Assembly (NCBI GenBank): GCA_019279435.1
Contig: JAAALK010000079.1
Coordinates: 111,196,185-111,260,184 of the forward strand
From: Zizania palustris
Lineage: Eukaryota; Streptophyta; Magnoliopsida; Poales; Poaceae
Length of the DNA stretch: 64,000 nucleotides
Direction of reading: 5' to 3'
Each line of letters opens with the position of its first letter. Within the stretch, counting starts at the first letter, position 1. The position numbers were made by a program, and so were the translations under genes. A model generated the notes under the pieces. The model saw nothing but the letters and a program-made list of their open reading frames with translations, was not told the DNA's origin and ran no database searches. Positions 50,704 to 62,814 of the stretch are shown here, piece by piece.

Positions 50704-52684
50704 TGTTGGACCGGAAACGGCGACCAGAGGGGGGGTGAATGGGAGCTTTTAAAATTTCGGGCTAAAAACTAGCCTTCGGTTTCAGTTCTGTCTCCTGCGG
50801 AACAGACTTCGAACACAACCTTCGAAGGTCTGGTTCGGAGGTACTTCGACACCTTCGAACACAGGCTTCGGAGGATCAAAAGTTCGAAGCCAAGAAGACT
50901 TCGCTCCACTGACAACCCTCGAAAATCTACTCTGCTAAGTCAGTGCAGGCTCCGCACACGGGGTGCTACGAGCAGGCTTCGCACTTCACCCTTTGCAAGA
51001 GTGGACAGCCCTCTGAGGACTTCGACCAAGTACTTGGCGACAGCAACTGGTGCTGGGCTTCGTACGCGAAGGTCTACACGCACACAAAATGGACCACGCT
51101 AAGGGCTTCGACACAAGAAGCACTACGGGAAAAGATCAGGGCTTCGCTAGTAAGCAGCGAGGTCTTGCCTCGTGTTACACAGAGCGACAGCACACTGAAA
51201 AACACACTTCGCAAGAAAAACACCCTTCGCCAACACAAGCTTCGGTGCACTAAGACTAGCGAGGTATGTAAAACGAGCTCAAGCAAAAGCACAAAGAGGC
51301 AGGGCTTCGCCGCTTGAACAAGGAACACAAAATAAATTGAACTCTAGATGAAAACCAGTGAGGTCTGTGTGTACAGGAGCTCAACAGTAAATGCTCAAAG
51401 TGTTAAATGTTACCTACCGAGCCCCCATATTTATAGCCCACGGCTTCATCCTAAGGAAGTGACTACATTACCCCTAGGGTTTACATTCATTTTGTCTCTT
51501 CAGAACTAAGGGGTACAAAAGGTAGTCCACCTTTATTTTGGAGGCTTCTCTGTCAGCTGCAGAGGGGACAGTGTCAGCCTTTTCCAGAACAGACAGTGTC
51601 AGCCTTTACAGTGTTGACTTCTGGAACCTCCCTTCGCACGCGAGGGGTGCGGAAGCTTCGGCGAGAAGCCTGCAGCCTGTTGGCCTTCGCTCCGCCGAAG
51701 AAGTCCTTCAATACAGTGACGGTTTTGAGCCGAAGCCGTCAAAGCCCTTGGGCCTTCGCACCACCACCTCCGGAGTGGATCACCACGGCTTCGCAGCTAC
51801 TCCCAGCTCGAACACCGTCCGTCCGTGTACCGAAGCCATGCATGGCCGAAGCACCTCAAGTCAACCTTACTCCGAAGCCCCACCTTCGGAGTTCCACCCT
51901 TCGAAGTCCCTCCTTCGTCCAAGGCCTCCGCATGAAGCATTCCATGAGCACTTCGTCGCAGTGCCTCTTCCCGAGCACATTCCTCGACGAGCCTCACCCG
52001 GACCATGCCTTCGATGCGCCTCGACTTCTGAGACCTTCGTCGGGCACCTTCGAATGTCTCCTTCCGGAGCACACTTCGAACTCCTTGCCTCCGCAGAGGA
52101 CTTGTTCCACCAACTCCGAAGTCACTCCATTCGGAGTACCTTCGAAGTGCCTCACCTCCGAGGACTTGTCTCGGAGCACCTTCAGCCGGAGCCACGCTCC
52201 GCACTCTCTGCCTTCACCTGGCACGACTCGACCCGAGGACCGACCCGGACCACCTTCGCAGCCACCGTGACGGAGCTCCCCGCTCCCCTGGCATCAAGCC
52301 TCCTGCTTGACCCAGGTTCACCCGGCTCGAACCTTGTCCGTCGCCTCCGAAGTCCCTGCGCACCACAGACAAGCAAACAAGTGTATCCAGTACTCCGGAG
52401 ACCTCTCCGGGTTAGCAACCTCCGGTACACACTCCGGTGTACCGCCCAAAGTACCGAAGCCATCGGTACGAACCCAGTCATCGTGTACTGCCGGACCCCT
52501 CCGACGAGCACACTCCGCTGCACAGCTGCAGCAAGCAAACACCGAACACCCTTCGGTGAACCACCTCCGAAACACCCTTCGGAGGTACCACCTCCGAAAC
52601 CCCTCCGGAGGTACCCTTCGAACAGAGGGTAAAATCCAGTCAATCACTCATCACAAAACACCGAAACCAACCCTTGGTTTCTCA
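50704..52684 (-). repeat. B 3' LTR, right copy
   Basis: TGTTGGACC to TTTCTCA on plus. The TATA box complement is at 51,427-51,435. It holds the long antisense-to-element open frame 51,538-52,632, which I treat as repeat-driven. Confidence 0.94.
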
Positions 52685-53857
52685 ATCTCCCCCTTGATGA
52701 GTGCATTGACAACCAAATCCAAGTTCAAGAAAATTTAAAAACTTTCAGCACACAAGTGACCATAAAAACTCAAAAAGAGCCAAAGCATGTCACTTGATAA
52801 AAAAAATTTTCTCCCCCTTTGTAAAAGAGTAAAAGCCCTTTTTGGCAAATCTCCCCTTGATAAGAACTCCCCCTGAGTTAAGCAAATTTTTCTCCCCCTT
52901 TATGTCAAAAATCTCTCCCCTTTTTCGAAATTATGCCTTCTTGCGGCAGAGAACATAGCAAATCTCTCCCCCTTTGGCAATGCAAGCATCAAGGAGCAGT
53001 CAAAAATGCAAAGCTTCGAAGAGAATGGAATTGCAAAGACATATAATGCAAAAATATGCCAACAGTAATACCAATGTTCATGTGCTCAGCTCAATGTAAC
53101 ATTCTGTGAAACAAGATGATGGCATGTGATTTTGTCATTTGTGAGATAAAAGCATCACCACTTAATCATAGCAGCTAGACATGTGAAGGCAAGGACTGCG
53201 CAAAGCTAACAATTTCTACCTTAGACAGACAAGTCTTGTCCAAAAAGGAGCTTTGAAAGCAAACTTGATGATTGATTAATTTTGTTGTTCTTTTCTTAAT
53301 GTCAGGGGTTATTTGTGTGTCCACCTTATACTTTCCAATCAGGCCAAGCCTAGGCATGAAAGCCATCTGAAGCTTAAGGCGGTGATTTTGGCATACACCA
53401 CACTATCCCAGTTCAGACCAAGGTGCAATGGTAAGCAGTCTAGAATAGAGTAGTGCGACAAACAAACCCTCCTGGATCTTTTCACTTAAACCAGACAAAT
53501 CATGGATTTTTGATTTTGATTCAGGTGAATTAAATATTTTTGATGAATATCCATGAATAAAGAACACATTTTTCAAGTTGCAAATTTTAGCATCCAAGGA
53601 ACAGTGTCTTGCTGTCAAGTAGATAAAAGATAGCTAAAAGCAGTCCAGCCTAAACAAGCTAGATACAAGATTGTGCGGTGAGCAAGTTTTGATTTTAGAA
53701 AATAAAACATCATGCACAATCAATGTTCCAGACATATTTCATAGAGCTGAGCTGTCATGATTTCTTTGAATTAAAAGCAGGCATATAATAGCAAAAGATG
53801 TAAATGCAATTCCACACATAATGAGCATATGCAAGGCAATTTAAAATCAGCTCCCCC
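52685..53857 (-). other. B 3' untranslated region, right copy
   Basis: On the minus strand it holds the polypurine tract AAGGGGGAGAT next to the LTR (52,685-52,695) and the same series of AAGGGGGAGA-like tracts (52,800-52,980) as the left copy. I see no gene. Confidence 0.75.
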
Positions 53858-54748
53858 TCACAAAATGCCGTAGGGATGACAAATACCAAGTTCCCCACGC
53901 AAGTAAGCAAATCGAGAAGCATCGAGGGGTTTTGTAAAAATATCGGCAAGCTGGTGTTGGGTATCAACATATTGAAGTTCAATATCACCCTTCTCATTGT
54001 GATCTCTGAGAAAATGATACCGTACATCAATGTGTTTGGTTCTGGAGTGCTGAACCGGGTTGTTTGCAATACAAATAGCACTAGTGTTATCACAGAAAAG
54101 TGGAACACTCTTATAATCTAACCCGAAATCCCGCAAAGTGGAAACCATCCACAAAATCTGAGAGCAACAGCTAGCTGCAGCAACATATTCGGCCTCAGCC
54201 GTCGATTGTGCAACACTAGACTGTTTGCGGGAAGACCAGCAAACCAGAGACGTACCCAAAAAATGACAAGTACCAGAGGTACTCTTCCTATCAATTCTAC
54301 ACCCAGCAAAATCCGCATCTGAATAACCTCTAAGACATAAAGATGAAGATGATGAATACCATATGCCAAATTCAAGGGTGTGTTTGAGATACCTTAGAAT
54401 GCGCTTAACCGCTTGGCGGTGCGAAGCTCGTGGTGAAGCCTGAAAACGAGCGCACAAACACACAGCGAAGTGTATGTCCGGCCTCGTGGCAGTCAAGTAG
54501 AGGAGGGAGCCGATCATGCTCCGGAACTCCTTCTGATCTACAGCTTCTCCATCCTCGTCAGGGTCCAATGCTACAGATGTAGCCATTGGAGTAGCGAGGG
54601 GCTTCGCATCGGACATGTCGAACTTCTTGAGCAGGTCCTTGGTGTACTTTGTCTGGTGGACAAAAGTACCTTGTTTGCTTTGCTTGATTTGCAAACCAAG
54701 GAAAAAGGTGAGTTCACCCATCATCGACATTTCAAACTCCCTGCTCAT
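53858..54748 (-). pseudogene. B RT remnant and RNase H, right copy
   Basis: The 296-codon frame encodes the same protein as 5,728-6,618: RT tail from FEMSMMGELTFF, then RNase H with YSDADFAG, AEAEYVA, FCDNTSA. The RT core is deleted at the same point, so the deletion predates the split of the two copies. Confidence 0.9.
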
Positions 54749-56934
54749 GGTATCCTTTGATCAAGCTCACCAATGATCTGCTCGGGAGGGTGCATCCTTT
54801 GGACATGATGTGGAGCCTCGCGGCGGGATGCAGTCTCCCCCTCAACTTGTGCGTTGGAGTGGTCCAAGATGACCGATGTTGAGGTAGTCGCTTCGGGACC
54901 TCGTGCCGAAGTAGTAGAAGCGGGGTCAGCTTCAGGGGTCGTTGTCGAGGGTAGTAGGGGATCATCCTCGAATTCTCCGGGATCTTCGTCTTCGAATAAG
55001 GTCTGTTCCATGTCGTGTTCATTTGCCTGTTCAAAAGCAGAACTAACAGAGGGGGTTGATTCATCAAAAGTCACATCACATGACTCGATGACAGTATTAG
55101 TTTCCAAGTTATAAACACGATAAGAATGACCATGAGTAGTATAACCCAAAAAGATCCCGTCAGAAGATCGCGACTCAAATTTATCCAAATTTCCACGTTT
55201 TAGGATAAAGCAGCGACAGCCAAAAACTCGAAGATGAGTAACCTTGGGCTGTCTCCCAAAACGCAGCTCATAAGATGTCAAATTTAAAATTGAGCGCAAG
55301 AAAATACGGTTTGAGATGTAGCAAGCAGTGTTCATGGCCTCAGCCCAGAATTTTCTAGGAGTCCTATGCTCATCAAGCATCGTCCTAGCCATCTCAAGCA
55401 AAGTGCGGTTTTTCCTCTCAACAACACCTTTCTGTTGAGGAACCCGCGGAGCAGAGAATTGATGTTCTATGCCATGCTCCATGCAAAAGTCAACAAAGAG
55501 ACTATTTTTGAACTCGGTGCCATTATCGCTTCGAATGAATTTTAATGCACCAGGGAGTTCAGTGAACAGTCTCAAAGCCAAGCTCCGAAAGTGTGAAAAC
55601 ACTTCATCCTTGCTGGCAAGAAAGAAGACCCAAGAGTAGCGAGAGAAATTGTCGACAATAACTAAAACATACCACTTGCCGCCTAAAGAACTAACCCGAG
55701 AGGGACCTACAGTGTCCATATGGAGAAGTTCTCCGGGCTGTTCAGTCATCACTGTTGTGACTGGCGAGTGTGAAGCGGCAATCATTTTTCCATGTCGACA
55801 CGGAGCGCAAACTAAATTCTTCTCAAACTTGAGCTTGGGCAATCCTCGGATCAAACCTAGGGCGCTCAGACGAGCGAGCAACTCAAAGCTCATATGCCCT
55901 AGTCTCCTATGCCACTTCCAAAGCTCAGAAGTCGAATGAGCAACAAGACAATGAGAAGAACCAGATGACTCTGAAAAATCAGCTCCAAAGACTCTCCCAA
56001 CCCTAAAGATCTTACACACCACAACGCCATCAGAATTGAGCACTTGCGAAGTATCGCGATGAAATCGCACTTCGAAGCCCTCATCAAGCAACTGAGATAC
56101 AGACAGCAAATTGTATCCCTGGTTTTCAACCAAAGCAACATCCTTGAGAGTGAAGTTCGCGTTAATTCTTACCACACCTTTACCTTTCACTCTACTCCTT
56201 CGATTGTTTCCGAAGGTGATATGTTCCCTTTGCTTGGTTGTGGTGAGGCTGGAGAACCAATTTGCATCTCCGGTCATGTGGCGCGAACAACCGGAGTCCA
56301 TGATCCACGTGCCCTCCAAGCCTCGACCTGTCGCCTCAGATGAGTCAAGCTCATCGCCGCTGTGATCGCTGTCGGCCATGAAGCAAAGGCCGGTGAAGTC
56401 ACGTCCCTTCTTGTCCTTCTTGTCCTCCTTCCTTGGGGACTCCTCCTCCTCAGAGCTCGACTCCTCAGTTGAGGAAGTGTCGATGTCGCTGAGAGCAGCA
56501 ACAAAGGCTCTGGAAGCGGCCTTGGCTACTTTCTTAGCCATCTTGCCGCGCTTGCCCTTCACAAAGGGCTTCCTCTCCTTTTTGTGGAATTTGGGGCGAT
56601 CACTCTCATCTCTCTTCTTGACCTTGGGGCAATTGGCCTTAATGTGAGAGGTGTCACCACATTCATAGCAGCCACTAAAACCACTTCTCCTCTGATCCCG
56701 TCTCTCATGATGAAAGCGGGTGAACCTCCGGGCAATGAGAGCAAGCTCATCGTCAGCTAGAGTGTCCACCTGCTCCTTTGTGACGGAGACCAGGGAGGAC
56801 AAAGTAAAACCATCTGCTAGAACACAAGTGCCTGATGTGCTTGGTTCTGCAGTGGTGCCACGGCTAGTGCTAGAAACCAATGCCAATGGTTGTGGCAAAG
56901 AGCTTCTGTGCACTGCAAGAGATGCCTTGGCAAT
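54745..56934 (-). pseudogene. B gag end, protease, integrase, right copy
   Basis: The open frame runs from just after the gag stop at 56,935 to 54,745. Unlike the left copy it crosses the TLADDE site without a frameshift. It includes CYECGDTSHIKANC, protease IMDSGCSRHMTG, the HHCC domain and the integrase DDE residues. Differences from the left copy include VDN for VDD (a non-catalytic position near the strand after the first D) and TLLEM for TLVEM. Confidence 0.92.
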
Positions 56935-57513
56935 CTATATGGACTTCAGCTTGCTAAAGAGTTCATCACAGGTTAATGTGTCATAGCCTGTGGACTCCTC
57001 AATACTGGATATCTTCACCTCCCATATGCTACGGTCAAGAGCATAGAGAAGCTTGATAGCCCTATCGTGATCACTGTAAGCAAGCGTCCCGTTGGATCGC
57101 AAGTTACTCACTATCGCGTCAAAGCGAGAAAACATGGCATCTACAGATTCACCAGGTGCCTGCACAAACAGCTGATACTGTTGATTGTAGGTGCTTTGGC
57201 GCCTGGCCTTAATCTGAGCAGAGCCCTCATGAAAGACAGTGAGTGTAGTCCAAATCTCCCTAGCAGTCCTAAGGTACTGCACCCTATCAAACTCACTCCT
57301 ACTCAGACCAATGAACAGTATATTCCTTGCCTTCGAGTTGGCAATATACTGATCTTTTTCAGTTTGAGTGGTGCGGGTATCAGGGATGGAGTATTGTGAG
57401 TCCACAATCTCCCAAATTGCATTTCCTTGGCTTAACAAGTAAGCCTCCATGCGCACCTTCCAGTATGCAAAATCTGTCCCATCGAACAGAGGAATTTTAC
57501 TGCCTCTATCCAT
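56935..57513 (-). pseudogene. B gag N-terminal part, right copy, ended by nonsense codon
   Basis: The ATG at 57,513 starts MDRGSKIPLFDG. The frame ends at TAG (56,937-56,935), where the left copy has GAG. The frame is open again directly behind it, so one substitution is the only lesion here. Confidence 0.92.
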
Positions 57514-57564
57514 GTCGCCAACAGATCACAAAACCGGTTAAGGTCAACTGGTGATCTTAACCAA

Positions 57565-57576
57565 GCTCTGATACCA
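57565..57576 (-). promoter_or_regulatory. B primer binding site, right copy
   Basis: GCTCTGATACCA, complement of the tRNA-Met type site, lies two bases from the LTR start at 57,579. Confidence 0.9.
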
Positions 57577-57578
57577 AT

Positions 57579-59560
57579 TGTTGGACCGGAAACGGCGACC
57601 AGAGGGGGGGTGAATGGGAGCTTTTAAAATTTCGGGCTAAAAACTAGCCTTCGGTTTCAGTTCTGTCTCCTGCGGAACAGACTTCGAACACAACCTTCGA
57701 AGGTCTGGTTCGGAGGTACTTCGACACCTTCGAACACAGGCTTCGGAGGATCAAAAGTTCGAAGCCAAGAAGACTTTGCTCCACTGACAACCCTCGAAAA
57801 TCTACTCTGCTAAGTCAGTGCAGGCTCCGCACACGGGGTGCTACGAGCAGGCTTCGCACTTCACCCTTTGCAAGAGTGGACAGCCCTCTGAGGACTTCGA
57901 CCAAGTACTTGGCGACAGCAACTGGTGCTGGGCTTCGTACGCGAAGGTCTACACGCACACAAAATGGACCACGCTAAGGGCTTCGACACAAGAAGCACTA
58001 CGGGAAAAGATCAGGGCTTCGCTAGTAAGCAGCGAGGTCTTGCCTCGTGTTACACAGAGCGACAGCACACTGAAAAACACACTTCGCAAGAAAAACACCC
58101 TTCGCCAACACAAGCTTCGGTGCACTAAGACTAGCGAGGTATGTAAAACGAGCTCAAGCAAAAGCACAAAGAGGCAGGGCTTCGCCGCTTGAACAAGGAA
58201 CACAAAATAAATTGAACTCTAGATGAAAACCAGTGAGGTCTGTGTGTACAGGAGCTCAACAGTAAATGCTCAAAGTGTTAAATGTTACCTACCGAGCCCC
58301 CATATTTATAGCCCACGGCTTCATCCTAAGGAAGTGACTACATTACCCCTAGGGTTTACATTCATTTTGTCTCTTCAGAACTAAGGGGTACAAAAGGTAG
58401 TCCACCTTTATTTTGGAGGCTTCTCTGTCAGCTGCAGAGGGGACAGTGTCAGCCTTTTCCAGAACAGACAGTGTCAGCCTTTACAGTGTTGACTTCTGGA
58501 ACCTCCCTTCGCACGCGAGGGGTGCGGAAGCTTCGGCGAGAAGCCTGCAGCCTGTTGGCCTTCGCTCCGCCGAAGAAGTCCTTCGATACAGTGACAGTTT
58601 TGAGCTGAAGCCGTCAAAGCCCTTGGGCCTTCGCACCACCACCTCCGGAGTGGATCACCACGGCTTCGCAGCTACTCCCAGCTCGAACACCGTCCGTCCA
58701 TGTACCGAAGCCATGCATGGCCGAAGCACCTCAAGTCAACCTTACTCCGAAGCCCCACCTTCGGAGTTCCACCCTTCGAAGTCCCTCCTTCGTCCAAGGC
58801 CTCCGCATGAAGCATTCCATGAGCACTTCGTCGCAGTGCCTCTTCCCGAGCACATTCCTCGACGAGCCTCACCCGGACCATGCCTTCGATGCGCCTCGAC
58901 TTCTGAGACCTTCGTCGGGCACCTTCGAATGTCTCCTTCCGGAGCACACTTCGAACTCCTTGCCTCCGCAGAGGACTTGTTCCACCAACTCCGAAGTCAC
59001 TCCATTCGGAGTACCTTCGAAGTGCCTCACCTCCGAGGACTTGTCTCGGAGCACCTTCAGCCGGAGCCACGCTCCGCACTCTCTGCCTTCACCTGGCACG
59101 ACTCGACCCGAGGACCGACCCGGACCACCTTCGCAGCCACCGTGACGGAGCTCCCCGCTCCCCTGGCATCAAGCCTCCTGCTTGACCCAGGTTCACCCGG
59201 CTCGAACCTTGTCCGTCGCCTCCGAAGTCCCTGCGCACCACAGACAAGCAAACAAGTGTATCCAGTACTCCGGAGACCTCTCCGGGTTAGCAACCTCCGG
59301 TACACACTCCGGTGTACCGCCCAAAGTACCGAAGCCATCAGGTACGAACCCAGTCATCGTGTACTGTCGGACCCCTCCGACGAGCACACTCCGCTGCACA
59401 GCTGCAGCAAGCAAACACCGAACACCCTTCGGTGAACCACCTCCAAAACACCCTTCGGAGGTACCACCTCCGAAACCCCTCCGGAGGTACCCTTCGAACA
59501 GAGGGTAAAATCCAGTCAATCACTCATCACAAAACACCGAAACCAACCCTTGGTTTCTCA
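57579..59560 (-). repeat. B 5' LTR, right copy
   Basis: TGTTGGACC to TTTCTCA on plus. The TATA box complement is at 58,302-58,310. One extra G near 59,341 relative to the left copy breaks the long open frame seen in the other LTRs. Confidence 0.94.
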
Positions 59561-59565
59561 CACTC
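59561..59565. repeat. Target site duplication of B, right
   Basis: CACTC matches 50,699-50,703. Confidence 0.95.
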
Positions 59566-60743
59566 AGCTGGAGCTGAAAGATGCTCAAGCCACTGTCGTC
59601 ACACCCTGTGTTCATTGCCCATCTCATCTAGCTGCCTTAGCTGAGCTGAAATCCAAGGATGATGAACATTTGGGTGATTTGGAGAGGTTGAGAGCTGAGC
59701 TTGCCCAGACTAGGCTAGAGCTTGAGACACTGTCAGTTCCACCCACTGTCTGTGAGAACTGTCTGTCTCTTAGAATGGAGTTGATTAAGCTGAAAGCTGA
59801 AAAGTCTGTCCAAGTAGAGACTGAGTGTGAGACCTGCTTGTCTCAGGTGGAGGTTCTAGCTTCCTTGAGAGAGGAGGTAGCAGATTCTCAGAATGAGAAC
59901 TTTTACCTCCGTTCTATCCTGAGTTGGATCAGTGCCAGAGAGCCACAGCTTGGCATGATGATCCAGCAGTTCAAAAGGCATGATGGGTTTGGAGTAGGTT
60001 ACACCTACACTAAGGCTGACTTTGAATGTGCCATTAGCCGGGCAGTGGAGTGGAGTAAAATGACTCCAGAGCAAAGGTATCCCAAGACTCACTCCACTGA
60101 GTCCTCCCAGGCTTGTCAGCCAAAGGATGGAGTGATTCATGAACCACCCAAAGCTCCACCCAAGAAGCCTATCTGGGTTCCTAAGCCCAAACTCCTCCAC
60201 TCTTCTCTAGACTCTCTTCCTGGACCCTCTCAGCCCAAGAAGACGACACCCAACACCACTAAGCCCAAAAACCCCAAGCCTCAACCACATCCCAAGAAGC
60301 CCACCTACCATTGTGAGTATTGTCAGAAAGAAGGGCATCTTGCGGAGTTTTGCTTTAGGAGGAGGCGTGTTGAGAGAGCAGAGCGTGCTCGTGGTGATCA
60401 GGAGCAGTTCTACCAGCAGGATGGTAGACTGTGTGTTCCTCGACGTGGGGAGAGGCTGGAGGCTAGGCCGCGTCGTGTAGGTGGTGGTAGAGGAGACGGC
60501 TTTCTTGCCCGTGCTCCAGTTGGTGGTGTCCGTTCCGGCAGAGTTCTAGACCGTGTTGGCTACGGTCCTGGACCTCGTGGCCGCAGGATTAGGCAAAACC
60601 GAGGACCGCGCTTTGAGCCGCGTTTTGGTCCAAACTCTATTGATGATTTTCACTTTCCATCTTTTGTGCAGATGGCTCGACACTGGTTTAGCTCTTTTGC
60701 TAAACCTGGTGCCGGACCATTTGCTCCCACTTACAGCCACTGA
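59566..60743 (+). pseudogene. A gag, C-terminal part
   Basis: It continues the frame from 50,703: coiled coil (LKSKDDEHLGDLERL), paired Cys segments (VCENCLSL, CETCLSQ), the conserved SAREPQLGMMIQQF region, a Pro/Lys-rich linker and the second knuckle CEYCQKEGHLAEFC (60,309-60,355). An Arg/Gly-rich tail ends at the stop 60,741. Apart from the B insertion this part has no lesion. A gag with two knuckles around a coiled coil is typical of the Opie-like group as I recall it. Confidence 0.9.
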
Positions 60744-60745
60744 TT

Positions 60746-60887
60746 GTGCAGGATCGGGGACTGGAAGACGTTTGGATTATGGACTCAGGATGCTCCCGCC
60801 TCATGACGGGACATCGCAGATGGTTCTCCAGTCTCACTCCCCCGAGCTCCAAAGAATACATTACTTTCGGGAACAGTGGTCAAGGGA
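60746..60887 (+). pseudogene. A protease fragment
   Basis: VWIMDSGCSRLMTGHRRW carries the protease DSG active site and is followed by EYITFGNSGQGK. It lies in a different frame from gag. The sequence then jumps to RT near 60,885, so the end of protease and all of integrase are deleted. Confidence 0.85.
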
Positions 60888-61422
60888 AGAGCTTGAGAAC
60901 TTTGTCCGTAATCGGGTTTGGACACTAGTTGAGCCTCCACCAGGATGCAACCCCATAGGCACCAAGTGGGTATTCAAAAACAAACAAGGTGAAGATGGGG
61001 TTGTGGTGCGCAACAAAGCCCGACTAGTTGCCCAGGGTTATTGCCAGAAGGAAGGTATTGACTTTGAAGAAACCTTTGCTCCTGTTGCCCGTCTTGAGTC
61101 CATTCGTATTCTTCTAGCTTTTGCCGTTTCGAAGGGTTTTAAGCTTTTTCAAATGGACGTCAAGAGTGCTTTTCTGAACGGGTTCATAGAGGAGGAAGTG
61201 TATGTTAGGCAACCCCCCGGCTTTGAGAACCCTAAGTTTCCTCGACATGTTTTTAAAATGCAAAAAGCTTTATACGGGTTAAAGCAAGCCCCCAGGGCTT
61301 GGTATGACCGGTTGAAGCAGTTTTTGTTGGGGAAGGGCTTTGTGATGGGTTATGTGGATAAAACTCTCTTTTTGCTCATAGTTGCTTCAAACTTCTTAGT
61401 CGCTCAGATTTACGTGGACGAT
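60885..61422 (+). pseudogene. A reverse transcriptase N-terminal half
   Basis: The open frame reads EELENFVRNRVWTLVEPPPG, then KWVFKNKQGEDG, LVAQGYCQKEGIDFEETFAPVA, QMDVKSAFLNG, ALYGLKQAPRAWYDRL and ends at QIYVDD. The catalytic Asp pair is the last sequence before the CACTA element at 61,423. The part from RT start to YVDD is complete and undamaged, which makes it a guide to what B has lost. Confidence 0.9.
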
Positions 61423-61444
61423 CACTACTACAAAGCGACACTGT

Positions 61445-61800
61445 AGCGGCGGGCAAAAATGACCTATAGTGGCGGGCATCCAGTCCGCCACTGCTCTAAC
61501 GCCACTGCTATCGCTGGTTAGCAGTGGCGGTCAGAGCGCCCGCCACCGCTGTGTCAACAGTGGTGGCGGGCGCGCTGACCTCATCTGCCCGCCACTACTA
61601 TTATCAATAGCAGTGGCGGGCAGCTGATGTCAGTGCGCCCACCACCAATATGTCAACAGCAGTAACGGGCGCGCTGACCTCATCTGCCCGCCACTACTGT
61701 TATCAATAGCAGTGGCGGGCAGATGATGTCAGCGCGCCCGCCACCACTGTGTCAACAGCATTAACGGGCAAGCTACCTCATCTGCCCGCCACTGCTGTGT
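61445..61800. repeat. CACTA subterminal repeats
   Basis: The motif AGTGGCGGGC and its complement GCCCGCCACT occur many times, ordered into about three imperfect ~100-bp units (GTCAACAG...GCGCTGACCTCATCTGCCC...ATCAATAGCAGTGGCGGGCA). Each unit contains inverted copies and can fold back. In CACTA elements such repeats bind the element's own DNA-binding protein. Confidence 0.85.
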
Positions 61801-62083
61801 ATAAGCCATAACACAGAATGCTGTGATCCCAAAGCAAAACACAGAAATTATATGCTTCACATAGCCATCCACATACACAGCAGCAAAACATCCACATATC
61901 CACATACACATCCACAACAACAACACATCAACACAACAACCATCCATCTCATCAATTTTCAAAAATTTACAAAGTTTACATTCTTCCGGTTTATGTTTCA
62001 CAATAACCATCCATCAACACAATTCATTGTTTCACAATACATGCTCATGCGGTTTATGTTTTCTTGGAAGGCTAACTCATATC

Positions 62084-62281
62084 TTAATTGGTTCGCCTTT
62101 TCATTCTTCCGGCCCAATCATACAGAGTTGGATGCTTGGCCACTTCACTCTCAGGATCGAAAAATACTCCAAGCTCATGAAGAATCTCATGCATCGTGAA
62201 GCGGCACATCCTTGATACGATTTCGTACATTTGTGATTCAGAGAGTTGGCTCTTCTGGGCAACGGTTGATGGACCTGACGC
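62084..62281 (-). CDS. CACTA Ulp1-like gene, last exon
   Basis: The acceptor TATGCAG (62,283-62,282) leads into ASGPSTVAQKSQLSESQ. The exon ends RMKRRTN-stop at 62,084-62,086. The segment with CRFTMHEILHELGVFFDPES resembles the tail that follows the protease domain in plant CACTA-borne Ulp1 proteins. Confidence 0.7.
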   Translation of the reverse strand, partial: ASGPSTVAQKSQLSESQMYEIVSRMCRFTMHEILHELGVFFDPESEVAKHPTLYDWAGRMKRRTN

Positions 62282-62349
62282 CTGCATACGTAAAATATAA
62301 GTACATACGCTGCAAGTTATATTAGATTAACACACAAGAATCAACTTAC

Positions 62350-62457
62350 TTCTTTAGTATCCTCAGATACTGTCCGCCCAAACTTTCCTAAGTTATTGCT
62401 CATGAAATCACAAGTATAGTAGCCACAATGCACGGAACCAAGAGATTGTTTGTGACA
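62350..62457 (-). CDS. CACTA Ulp1-like gene, exon with catalytic Cys
   Basis: It reads CHKQSLGSVHCGYYTCDFMS. The Q and the C before GYY fit the Gln and Cys of C48 (Ulp1/SUMO-type) proteases. The donor GAA|GTAAGT is at 62,350/62,349. The acceptor near 62,458 does not join in phase with the previous exon, so its exact start is unsure or there is a one-base lesion. Confidence 0.65.
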
Positions 62458-62536
62458 CTTCAAAATAGACAAAGTTAGAACGATATATAGTTTGGCTTTA
62501 TCAATTGAATTAACAAATTTAAAAATATAATATTAC

Positions 62537-62733
62537 CGGATAGTTGGTTCTGATAAGCATTTATTTCGGCCTCTTGTGGATCATGTGGGCCACCTAACTT
62601 TTCCACGTAGTATCTATATGCACTCTGAATAACATTTAATATATCTTGATATTCTTTTTGGGGTTTGTCGAGCGAGTCGAGCACATAAACCCTTGAGCTC
62701 TTTGGGTATAGCAAAAGTGCAATCCAATGATCA
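62537..62733 (-). CDS. CACTA Ulp1-like gene, exon with catalytic His and Asp
   Basis: The acceptor GATAG (62,735-62,734) opens DHWIALLLYPKSSRVYVLDS. His in DHW and Asp in VLDS are the expected triad residues. It ends near donor CCG|GTAATA (62,537/62,536). Together with the next exon it forms the C48 protease core found in many plant CACTA elements. Confidence 0.75.
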
Positions 62734-62814
62734 CTATCGAAAGAAGTAATATATGATTATGTTAGTTTCATAATCGATAAATCGTGATTAAGTGGATATA
62801 GTGGGTATACTTAC

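Larger units (their letters stand above)
50704..59560 (-). mobile_element. Copia LTR retrotransposon B, right copy (complete ends, 8.9 kb)
   Basis: Two LTRs of 1,981 and 1,982 bp flank the same internal layout as the left copy, flanked by CACTC. About 8 LTR differences by eye imply an insertion in the order of 0.1-0.2 million years at a commonly used grass rate (1.3e-8 per site per year). It lacks most of RT, so it needed a helper element. Confidence 0.95.
52684..60474. repeat. Right arm of the ~7.8 kb inverted duplication
   Basis: This is the reverse complement of 1-7,789. The paired LTR in the left arm is closer to this arm's 57,579-59,560 LTR than the two LTRs here are to each other, so the arms separated after B inserted. 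Confidence 0.95.
48217..61422 (+). mobile_element. Opie/SIRE-type Copia element A (carrying B; 3' end cut by CACTA)
   Basis: A has an 850-bp 5' LTR, tRNA-Met primer site, a long gag with two zinc knuckles, a protease fragment fused by deletion to RT, and is then truncated at the RT active site. B sits in the gag in reverse orientation. The integrase is missing. No 3' LTR lies in the window. Confidence 0.92.
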
